From: Microglena sp. YARC
Taxonomy: Eukaryota; Chlorophyta; Chlorophyceae; Chlamydomonadales; Chlamydomonadaceae
Direction of reading: 5' to 3'
Assembly: GCA_022414725.1 (NCBI GenBank)
Contig: CM039467.1
Span: 13,044,744-13,108,743 of the forward strand
Length of the DNA: 64,000 nt
In this document: piece after piece, positions 54,850 through 64,000 of the stretch
Numbering within the stretch: the stretch's first letter is position 1
Layout: each line of letters opens with the position of its first letter
Translations under genes and position numbers: made by a program
Notes under the pieces: model-generated
Told to the model about the DNA's origin: nothing
Database searches by the model: none
What the model saw: only the letters and a program-made list of their open reading frames with translations

Positions 54850-57800
54850 CTAAGGAGAAGCAGTCATTCCAAACATGCGAATGAACCGCCAGAACACCGC
54901 AGGATCAAGGGGCTTGGTGAATGGGTCAGCACAGTTATCAACTGTGTTCACATAGGCAACAGCAAGGGAGCCATCCTCCACCAGCTCCTTGATGTAGTGA
55001 TGAATAACATCAATGTGCTTGCTGCGAGGGAGAAGCTGCCAGTCTTTGGCCCAGCTCAGGGATCCTAAGTTATCACCCTGAATGGTAACCAAATCACAAG
55101 GCAGGCCTAGATCCACTCTCAATTTCTTCAACCATTGTACCTCCCTGGCAGCTTGGGACAGGGCCTGATACTCAGCCTCACTAGAGCTAATAGCAACGGT
55201 AGGCTGCCGCTTGCTCATCCAGTTTACTATGCACCCCCAGCTAGCACAGCAAAGCCAGTCTGAGACCTCCTGTCAGACCCATCATCAGCAAAAGAGGAAT
55301 CACTAAAGACAGTAAAAGAGAACTCAGGGCTGTGGGTGTAAGTGAGACCCAGGTGGGAATGTGTTCTCAAATACAACAGCAATCTCTTGGCAGCATTCCA
55401 GAGAGAGACTGTAGGTTGAGCAGAAAACCTGGACAAGTAGCTCACAGCAAAAGAAATATCAGGCCTGGTGCAAGTAGCCAGGTATAGCAAAGCACCCACA
55501 AGGGAGAGGTACTGGCTATTAGACGGCAGGGGTACACCAGGTTCATCAGAAACAGTGGACTTGGACATGGGAGCAGCAAACTTGGGTGGGGCAGCAGAAG
55601 TGAGACCAAACTGCTCCACCAGATCAACAATGTAGGTGTGCTGAGACAGGTTGATCTGAACACACCTGCCCTCAGAGTCAAGTGTACAAGCCATGTCTAA
55701 AGAGAGGAACTGAACAGGAACACCCATCTCTTTGACCTCCCATCCAGCTTCTTCCATAGCTTGGATCAGCAACACACATACCTATCCAGCTCACTAAAAG
55801 CACAGATGAAATCATCTACATAGGTCAGGACATAGCTCCACCCACCATCAGAATCCTTCCTAAAATACAGAGCAGGTTCAGCCTTGCACATAGTAAAGCC
55901 ATGTGCAATCAGAACCCGTTTGACATCCCTATTCCAAGCCCTGGGTGCCTGTTTCAAACCATAAAGGGACTTGAGCAGCTTGCACACAAGGGGAACACCG
56001 TGAGGACCAAGTACTTTAAAGCCATCAGGCTGGTGGCAGTACAGGTCCAGACCAGGTTCCAGCTTAGCATTTAGGAATGCAGTCTTGATGTCCAGCTGCC
56101 TAACAAACATCTTCCTATGAGTGATAGCAGCCAGGAGCACTCTTAGACCTGCTTTAGAGGAGACAGGGGCATATACATCATGAAAGTCCAGCCAGGACGC
56201 TGCAAAAAAACGAACCACAAAACGTGCCTTGAAGCGGATTGAACCATCAACTCCAACCTTCCTCACAAACAACCACCTGCCAGACAGGATCTTCTGCTTG
56301 TGAGGCTGTGGAGTGAGAGCCCAAGTGCCATGGGCATGAAGGGAAGCCATCTCATCCTTCATAGCAAGAAGCCATTGGTCCTGTCAGGATTGGTAGGAAG
56401 CATGGCAGCTTTATAGGACAGTTCAGTGGTGGGTGCAGCAGATGCTCCCACGTACAAGCAGTTTACTTGTACACGGGCAGCGGGGGTATCAGCAGTATCA
56501 GCAGTAACCATTAGTAAAGCCCCCAGCGCAGAACTACTGCCCGGTTTGAACAGGGCCGGCCTTATTTGCCTCTAAATCAACGAAGCCTGGGTCGACCGGA
56601 ACACCCCAGCCATACGCAGTATCGGAACCAGACCAGTGTTCAAGATCATCACTTGCGTCGTCAGCAAAGGCTACATCGTCACATGGGCTATACCCGATTG
56701 TTCCACCAGGAACGGCAGACGGCGAGGTGTTCAACAACACCGAGCCATCCAAGGCGGGCGGAGGTTGGTGACTATTAGGCGATGGACCTGTAAGAGGCTC
56801 CACCATGATCTGAGGCTGCCTTAATCCTAGAGCTTCACCGACGGAACGTGGCGCAGAGGAGGGCCTGGCGACCCCCTGAGATTCGGCTAAGATTTTGTCC
56901 GTAGGAACCGCAGAAACTCGCCCGCCCAGTGCTTTCTCACGCAATACAGTACCACTGGCCCCTGACCTAGTTCGCAGAGTCATCCTATGGCCAGGACAGT
57001 GGTCAACAAGTGGGGAAAGCAAAGGATCTAGGGAACTCACTGCAGCCTCAGGCATGTGTCCGTTGATAGCGGCAGGGATGCTAGAGACATACGGTGACCC
57101 ATCATAGGGAGGAAGCCCAGGAATGCAGTTATGATCAAACTGCTCATAGAAGAGTACATCACGACTCTCTACGACCTGGCGCAACTTTGGAACCCAAACA
57201 AAATAACCCTTACTCACCAGAGAGTACCCAACCAGTCTACCAGATAACGCCCTTTCGTCCAGCTTGTTACGTTTCTTCCCATTGACTAACGTAACGTAGC
57301 AGGGGCAACCAAACACACGCAACAACGACACATCAGGCACGATCCCATAAAACAACTCATAGGGTGTTTTGTCTCCCTGATTGGGCAGCCGATTACGAAG
57401 GTAACAAGCAGCTAGGAAGGCATAGGGCCAGAAAGACTTAGCTAGTTTAGACTCCAGGTGGATGCTCCTAGCGACAGACTGTAAGACCCCATTATACCGT
57501 TCCACAGTTGCATTCTGCTGCGCAGTGTATGCCAACGATAACTCATGTACTGCCCCAACCGAAATAAGCCAGTCCTCGAACCATGTAACAATAAACTCCT
57601 TGGCCCTGTCAGATCTCAGACATTTAAAGGCAAACCCATGTAGTTGATTCATCCATCTGAGGATGATAGTTTGGACTGCTAAGGGAGCCTCATCCCTGGT
57701 TCTCAAGCACAGTACTTCAGCATAGCCAGAGTACTGATCTGTGAGACACAGAATATAAAACTCCCCACGCAGGCCCCTAATGTGAACAGGTCCCATAATA

Positions 57801-58552
57801 TCTAAGTGAAGCCGTTGGAGAGGTGCACGGATCTCAGTTTTGCTTTCTTTAGGAAAAGGGAGACGTTTGCCCTTTGCCTTCTGACAAGCATCACAAGGGA
57901 TCTTAGCCATCCTTTCCACCTGACGAAGACTGAGGGGTAAGTTCTTAACCATACCCTTATCAACAAGTCTGTGTAAGGCATGATAGCCGGGGTGACCCAA
58001 CCGCCTATGCCACAACCATGCAGGAGTGGTAGGGATAACAACTCCACCGTCCTCATCAACATCAAGTGCAAAAGCAGGATAATCGTCAGCAACCCTCAAA
58101 CAGTCCCGACTGGTGTTACAAGGTCTACAGGCAAACTTGTACACACCATCACTAGATGCAGGAAAAGACCAGAGAACAGAAGAGCCCTGAGTGGCAGTGC
58201 AACTAAGACTATCAAAAGAAACCTGGCAGTGGAGAGAATGAGCCACAGCATTTACTGACAGGAGGTTCACTGGACAGTGAGGGATGTAGAGAACATTGGT
58301 AAGAGTGATGGATGTTGGTAAACCAATCACTACATAACACAATGGATCCCTTACCCTCAGACCGTTGAACCACCCATCACCAAATCGAACTGCTGGCCCA
58401 ACAGCAGAAGCCTTATACATAGTGAACAAAGATTTATCACCTGTGATAGACATTCCAGCTCCAGAGTCCACATGCCAGACACCCTCAGAAAGACTCGGGC
58501 TACACACGTTAGAGAACTTAGTTGTGCAAGAGAATAGGACAGAGCGTACCTC
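54850..58552 (-). CDS. Pol of Copia element B (frameshifted)
   Basis: Begins EVRSVLF immediately after the gag TAG. Protease WHVDSGAG; integrase WHRRLGHPGYHAL...CDACQ, LHLDIMG, RSDRAKEF; RT DIKTAFLNA, LYGLKQAPRAW, YVDDF; RNase H SDSSFADD and SSSEAEYQAL. A stop ends the first frame at 56534, frame errors occur near 56200 (a GFLQRPGLDY-like site reads FFAASWLDF), 55775 and 55225. About 84% similar to element A by inspection of aligned motifs; not measured. Confidence 0.92.
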
Positions 58553-60622
58553 CTAGTTCTTGGACATGGCATACCCATCAATCTGAGCCTGCAAGGAGGA
58601 CAACTGCCGGCGAGTCAACGAACCTGGAAGTGCCAAGGCAATGGGCACGGGTTCACCGCCCGGTACACCAGGCTTGGACCTTTTCAGGTGCGGATGCTTC
58701 GTCCAGCAACGGTCCTCCGAGTGGGTCGTTTTGGAAGGACAGGGGCCCCAAGTGCAATCCAAGTGCCTCTTGGGAGCCCGGAACTCTGAGAACCAGACCC
58801 CCGGCCACGCTGGATGGCAGCATGGGCAGGGACTGGGGGAGAGTCACGGGACCAACCAGGATGCCTTGGATCAGACCTGGGGAGAGACACATTCAAAAAA
58901 TCTAATGATCTATATGCTGCAAGACAGGTCCAGTAATCAACAGTTTTGTTCTGGTACAGCTCGAAACCAAATTGTAGGCGCAGCGAATCGAAGCGAGGGT
59001 GAGTGATGCCATTGATAATCGTGTGCATCGCGTGACGTTGCGGTTGCGGGTATCCCGCACTGCGAAGGTCAGTACACAACTGCCGCACCCTGCGGAAGAA
59101 CACGTCTACAGGTTCAGAATTGTTCATAGTTACACTACGAAGCTCAACAAGCATGAGGGGGACACGAGCAGCAAGGGTATCAGAATGCTGCCTCTTGATA
59201 TGCACAAAGATATCGCGAGGCGTAGCAAAATCCTGATAGACCTGTACCATCGGTTCCGTCATGTTTGCTAGCATCATCGTGAGACACATGAACTCCTGGC
59301 GCGCAAGGGGCAGGGTACTAAATCCTAACAGGGCAGGATCTACATGAGACTGACTAGGAGAGGCCGGTGGTGATGCAGCAGGGGAAGCCGGCGAAACATC
59401 GTACATCGCTGCGAACAGCCAGAAAGTACTCAGCAGCGATGCCAGCATCATACGCACGCTGGTCATCAAGGTTTCTAATCTCACCCAAGGAACTCGCAAC
59501 ACGCACAAGTAGCTCGAAATCTGGCCTAGGAGGAACAAAGCTGAGAGGGACTGAAACAAACTGGTACTTGCGAAGATTCGCATTTCTAACACCAGATCCA
59601 CCAAAGGTTGCACCACCAGGACGAGGGTAGGAAATACCCGCCTGCACAGGCCCGAGAAAAGCACGGCTAGCATGGCCCAACTCAGAGAAAATCATCACCC
59701 GCGGATCCCCCTTCTGATTTACATTAGCCCTAGTGGCCGCCTGATCCATCCTACCGTACAAAGTGCGGTCCAAAGAGTCACCAGCATTCTGCTCCTGGCG
59801 AACAAGGCGGGACATCCGCACATCCATGGTCATAGGACGGGAGCCATCAAGCAGGTGCTCCCAGGATAAGCATCCCAGTGAGCGAGTAGGGTAAAGCGGC
59901 AAGGGGGGAGGAAAAGGAGAAGGGGAAGGGGGCAGATCCACTGGTGGAAGTGGAGGTGGCTCCAGGGAGGGGTCAGCAGCAGCGCTGGAGACACTCGCAG
60001 CAGCAGTCTCGCGAGACCGAGTGTTGTAGCCACCAGACGGTGGAACAGGAGGAGCAGACGGAGGCCTCAAGACAGGAGGAGGAGGCGCCAGTGGATGCTC
60101 AAACACTGGAGAATCAAAGACACGAGTGGCAGAGGAGGGAGAAACTCCACCGAAGTCACTACTCGGTAGATCTGCCTCTTCGTCGTCATCCTCAGTGTTG
60201 TCAGTGTAGTAACCATCTCCATGCTTATGACGAGCAAGATCAGCATGGTCATAGGAGAAGCGAGCATCAGCAGGCGGAGGAGAACTCCTGTACTTGATGA
60301 TCTGTGTCGAGACACAGCATAGACGCATCAGAATATCCTCTACCTCAGGACGGAGGCGTTGGATAAGAGGAGAAGGAGGGAGAGAAATGGTGGGATGGCT
60401 GGGGGGGATGGCTTCCATGATGGCGGAAGGAGACTCATCTAAGGCAGCAGAGGCCGCTGGCGCACAATCATCAAGCCAATCCGTGGGAACACGGATCTTG
60501 AAAGGAAGAATCCGGTCGCAGCCATTAGAGATAATGACGCTCTCCATACCACGCGACCAAGACAAACCATTCTGTGGGGTAAGCTTCTCGAAGCCGGCAG
60601 GAGGCCCACGAGGAAGTTGCAT
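58553..60622 (-). CDS. Gag of Copia element B (frameshifted)
   Basis: Starts at ATG 60622 (MQLPRGPPAGFEKL) and is open for about 410 codons with a Pro-rich disordered middle (SLEPPPLPPVDLPPSPSP), then shifts near 59390. The capsid-like part continues in a second frame (VYQDFATPRDIFVHI, FFRRVRQLCTDLRSAG) and shifts again before the zinc knuckle CTWGPCPSKTTHSEDRC. Ends at TAG 58555-58553 with pol in the same frame behind it. Confidence 0.85.
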
Positions 60623-60659
60623 TATAAAGCAGTGGTAGAAAGAGATGAAGCCCGTAACC

Positions 60660-61026
60660 TATCAGCTATAATCACTTCTAAGAGTGGACAGAGATGTATG
60701 CAGCGGAGACAGACGCGCCAATCTATACACAGAGACGAGAATAGCTTTACAAGCACTGGAGACCCATCAAGGGGCACCAGTGGTGGAAGAGACCGTTGAC
60801 TATAACCTAACTAGAACCTAAGTCAGGTATATCCACATAGAGATGCAACGGTAACCTAGCTGACAGGAAGCTGTCACCACTGAGTCACTCAAAGGATGAC
60901 ACAGTCTGCGGGAAGCTGTCAGTACGGGAAGCTGTCACAGTACTGTCAGGACCGATAGTTCTAAGGGAGTACAGAAGTAGTCACCAAGTCATAAAACGCG
61001 TGAGAGCAACGCAATTCATGCTGATA
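60660..61026 (-). repeat. 5' LTR of Copia element B
   Basis: 367 bp, twin of 54126-54492. Confidence 0.95.
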
Positions 61027-61089
61027 CTCTGCACATACTCCGGAAAACTACAAGTTATGGGCCCATCACGCTAACCACTGTGCGGGGTA

Positions 61090-62508
61090 TTTGTCATCAA
61101 GCAATCAGTGGATGGTCAGTTAGTAAGGTACAAAGCACGTCTAGTAGCAAAAGGATATGCTCAACGCCCTGGCATGGACTATGATGAAGTATTTGCACCA
61201 GTTGCCAAACATGCCACCATTAGGTACATCCTTTCCATGGCTGCAGACCCCTCAGCCCATCTTGCTCAACTTGATGTCTCCACAGCATTCCTCAATGGAG
61301 TAGTGGAAGAGGAACTGTATTGTTACCAACCCCCAGGGTTTGAAAGAGACCACAGGGGTTGCCGCATGTGGAAATGCCTCTATGGTCTGAAGCAAGCATC
61401 CAGGCAGTGGTATCTAAAAGTCAAAGAGGATATGACAGCCCTTGGCTTCAGAGAAGTTGATGTTGACCAAGGCCTCTTCCTGCTCCCTGGGCCAACAACA
61501 AGACCCCTCATCTGGGTCCTCCTCTGGGTTGATGACTTCCTCCTGCTATCTTTTGACCAGAACATCCTCCAGCAGTACAAAGACAAGATCATGAAGCTCT
61601 ACAAGACCAGAGATCTTGGAGAACCATCTGTCTTTGTGGGCTATGAAATCACCAGAGATGCAACTGCTGGAACCCTACACATCTGCCAATCCAGGTTCAC
61701 TCAAGACCTGCTCAAGGCACACAGCATGCTCCCTGAACCCAACAGCACCAGGTTCCCCATCCCACTACAGCCTGATGCTCCCCTCCCCTATCCTGAAAAG
61801 GACACACCAGAATCTGGTCTTCCCCTTGCCCAGATTGTAGGCTCCCTCAACTACCTGGCAGTCAACACAAGACCTGATATTGCACAAGCTGTCAACAGAT
61901 TGGCGAGGCACAGTGCTCACCCCCTCCATGACCACATGGAAGCTGCCACAGGTATCCTCATGTACCTGTCCATCCAACACACCTGACCATGGGATCACCT
62001 ACACCCACTCCAAGAAACTCCTCACTGGCTACTGTGACTCTGACCCTGCTGCCTGCCCTATCACAAGGAAGTCCACAACAGGCTATGTATTCCTCAACCA
62101 GGGGGGAGCCATCTCATGGGCATCCAAAATCCAAGCATCTGCCACTGCCCTGTCCACCACAGAATGGAAGCTGAGTTCATGGCAGCTACCTCTGCAGCCC
62201 AAGAAGGAATGTGGTTGAGAAAACTGCAATTCTCTGCCACAAGTACCATGCCCCCTGCACTCACCATTAATGGTGACAACCAAGCTGCACTCAGTGCATG
62301 GAACCAAGAGAAGCTCTCCTCCAGGCTCAAGCATATGGAAACAAGATTCCACTTCCTCAAAGAGCAATCCAAGAAAGAAGGCATCAAGCTCAACTGGATC
62401 CCCACTGCTGCCAACGTGGCTGACATGCTCACCAAAGCTCTGCCCAGGTCCAAGTTCTGTGCATTCAGACAGCAGATTGGCTGCACTGGAAAGATCAAGC
62501 TTGACTGA
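61090..62508 (+). CDS. RT-RNase H remnant of Copia C
   Basis: The frame 61108-61986 holds RT: RYKARLVAKGYAQRPGMDYD, DVSTAFLNG, LYGLKQASRQW, and LLWVDDFLLL (WVDD replaces YVDD). RNase H continues in shifted frames, about 61985-62218 (YCDSDPAACPITRKSTTGY) and 62116-62508 (EAEFMAATSAAQEGMWL, INGDNQAALSAW). The 5' edge starts inside RT soon after the primer site, marking the deletion junction near 61090. Not functional. Confidence 0.9.
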
Positions 62509-62855
62509 TCTTGACACATGCCTCTGTCGCCCCTCTGATACCATGCTAGATTTCCTGACAAATCCACAGTTCAAGCGTTTCCCTAGATATTGATTGATTG
62601 CACTTTTATTGACTGCTTTCTTCTATTTAGTTCAGCCTTCAGCAGAGACCCTGCCCTGCAGGATATTCTTAGACCTATCATGTCCTTTCCAGGTAGCCGT
62701 TTCAGCCTGCCCTCTTAAGTCAGTACACCTGTCAGTTAAGTTTTATCTTACATAGCATTACAGCCTATGAATATTTTAAGTCCCTCTAGTTTTTCTTTAG
62801 ACTCCTCTAATTCCAGGAATTCTCCAACATGAAGAATACCAGGAATTGGGGGGGA

Positions 62856-63101
62856 TGTTATTCACCGGGTTTCACCGGCTCACCTAGAGTGACTTAGAGT
62901 GCACAGGACTCCTCCCTGCTGCATTGTACTGCTGTGCCGCTGCCAGCTATGGCACGGACACTGATGCCGGTACCATGAGGTACCGCGGCATCCCAGTACT
63001 TTCTCCTAGCGCATTGATCGAATGCTTATCTAACTGTAAAGATCTTATCCTTACCGTCTTCCCCTCGTCTCTGTGCTCTGCACATACTCCGGAAAACTAC
63101 A
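62856..63101 (+). repeat. Right LTR of Copia C
   Basis: 246 bp, intact, TG...CA ends, followed by the AATGG duplication. Confidence 0.95.
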
Positions 63102-63106
63102 AATGG

Positions 63107-64000
63107 CGGCAAAGTGGACCCTATTCAGAGCAAGAGGCTGACCAGTCGGTCTCTCAGTATTGCCTGGAAACCGGGGTTTGCCATCGCTGCCCATGGACTT
63201 CCTGTTGGGGAATCCGTAACCTCCGAGTCTGTTCCTAGCTGAGGTAGCCGCTATGGACTGACCTTTCGCGGACGAAAGACTACGAGCCTCATCCATTTGG
63301 ATGTAATGGAACAGTTCCTCGACAGTCTCGAACGTATTTCCCGATTCGCGGCGACAGAAGGACCCAAGTTTCACGGACTCTAGTAACCCTGTACGAAAGA
63401 AATTGAGCTTTTCTCTAGGGGTCAAGTCCGGTACCAAACGGAACTCCGCTTTAATTCGATGGTAATAAGATTGGACTGACGCGCCAGAGAATTGACGAAT
63501 AGTACCCTCGTGCAAGCGTGTCATCGTCAACTCGGCTTCAGTGAAAAGTTCAGGAGTCAAGAGTGACTAGATCCATGTGAGGATACCAAGCCAGTCAAAC
63601 CCGAGAAATTCGCCATTAGCGAATGTGTCATCGTAAGTGCGCTTAAGGGAGCCGTGCAGCGCGGCAGACAAGTGAGGAACGACATGAGAGAAAGAATCCA
63701 CATCATCGCGACCAAACTGCACGGAAAGCACAGTCTCAACCGCAACCCTCCAGCGTCTGAGTTTCGAGCGTCCGTCCAGGTCACCCATTTTCTCGTTAGT
63801 GGGAAAGGAGCGAAGCTCCTTTCTGAGCTCAGTAATTTTCTTACTTAACCCGAAATCACCTACCTGGCGAGGGGCCGATGGATTGGGAACCGCCGGTGTT
63901 ACAGGAGGAGGGGGGAGAATAGCAGAGGACCCAGCAGACTTGCGAGGGACAGTTTGTGATGACTGCGTACCTGGTGGTCCGCGTCGTGGAGCCCGAAATT
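63107..64000 (-). CDS. Gypsy gag, 5' part (open at the right edge)
   Basis: One frame is open from the edge through a Pro/Ser-rich stretch (AILPPPPVTPAVPNPSAP) and a helical segment (KKITELRKELRSF) into MGDLDGRSKLRRWRVAVETV (63788 on), a capsid-like core. An in-frame TAG occurs at 63569-63567 (ILTWI, stop, SLLTPELF). Then comes IRQFSGASVQSYYHRIKAEF, a retrotransposon Gag/capsid-type segment, up to the Copia C insertion at 63106. Removing that insertion joins it in frame with 53895. Confidence 0.8.

Larger units (their letters stand above)
54126..61026 (-). mobile_element. Ty1/Copia retrotransposon B (nested, minus strand)
   Basis: LTRs of 367 bp (54126-54492 and 60660-61026) look identical by eye, with TATCAGC...GCTGATA ends. 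Target duplication CTCTG at 54121-54125 and 61027-61031. Primer site GGTTACGGGCTTCATC next to the 5' LTR. Same gene order and gag-UAG-pol layout as element A, but clearly diverged in sequence and LTR length. Several frameshifts in gag and pol despite identical LTRs. Confidence 0.95.
53901..63101 (+). mobile_element. Truncated Ty1/Copia element C (plus strand), host of Copia element B
   Basis: The LTRs are 246 bp. The left one is 53901-54125 plus 61032-61052 after removing the nested element and its CTCTG duplication; the right one is 62856-63101 intact. Both run TGTTATTCACC...AAACTACA. The target duplication AATGG is at 53896-53900 and 63102-63106. The primer site GTTATGGGCCCATCACGC (61055 on) fits the initiator-tRNA-Met anticodon half. 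The polypurine tract AGGAATTGGGGGGGA precedes the right LTR. The internal region is only about 1.8 kb and retains RT and RNase H; gag, protease and integrase are deleted. Confidence 0.95.
48408..64000 (-). mobile_element. Ty3/Gypsy chromovirus (minus strand, 5' end beyond window, split by insertion)
   Basis: The 3' LTR is 48408-48779 (TGTAAC...GTTACA), preceded in minus sense by a G9 polypurine tract (48788-48780). Coding order in minus sense is gag (64000 to 63107, then 53895 to about 53320), a linker frame, protease, RT, RNase H, integrase and a terminal chromodomain, which is the chromovirus order. Between 53901 and 63101 a truncated Copia element is inserted with AATGG duplicated. The 5' LTR is outside the window. 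Confidence 0.92.

Noticed and set aside
35527..64000. Endogenous virus interpretation of the LTR elements
   Set aside because: No envelope-like frame is seen. Gene orders are plain Copia and chromodomain Gypsy retrotransposons.

Overview
Kind of genome. This is nuclear DNA of a eukaryote, most likely a green alga. Two multi-exon housekeeping genes have plant-like products: a CPSF30 with three CCCH fingers and an organellar TypA GTPase. There is a plant-type CCCTAAA run, the introns are GT-AG, and the LTR elements are Copia and chromodomain Gypsy types. The extreme load of satellites and poly-G/C tracts suggests a repeat-rich prasinophyte-type alga, but I cannot name the species.

Layout. (1) 1-6191, minus strand: 5' part of a mitochondrial TypA/BipA-like gene. 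Exons are 6191-5883, 3959-3898 and 1902-1834, and the gene continues beyond the left edge. Each intron is filled with its own minisatellite. (2) 6192-7480: divergent intergenic region. (3) 7481-20087, plus strand: a complete five-exon CPSF30 gene (457 aa) stretched over 12.6 kb by intronic satellites. Two of these satellites are made from pieces of its own exon 3. (4) 20088-25958: intergenic repeats and decayed retroelement fragments. (5) 25959 to about 30171, minus strand: a lipoxygenase-like gene with decayed exon duplicates. (6) 30.2-34.3 kb: dispersed repeats. (7) 34317-45597: an LTR retrotransposon with 902-bp LTRs that encodes only a Gag-like protein. A Copia element (35527-42457, minus) is nested inside its gag. 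(8) 45.6-48.4 kb: an inverted repeat, a poly-G tract and a diverged solo LTR. (9) 48408 to the right edge: a Ty3/Gypsy chromovirus (minus), split by a truncated Copia element (53901-63101, plus), which is itself split by a second Copia element (54126-61026, minus).

Main points. A roughly 100-bp SINE-like element is present five times with perfect 11-14 bp target-site duplications, and one copy landed on the exon 5 splice acceptor of CPSF30. The two minus-strand Copia elements share unusual TATCAGC...GCTGATA termini and an in-frame UAG between gag and pol. The CPSF30 zinc-finger exon is bracketed by about ten decoy acceptors upstream and about ten decoy donors downstream, generated by tandem duplication of its own sequence.

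All element boundaries, target-site duplications and intron phases were read by eye. Open frames over satellites are not treated as genes.
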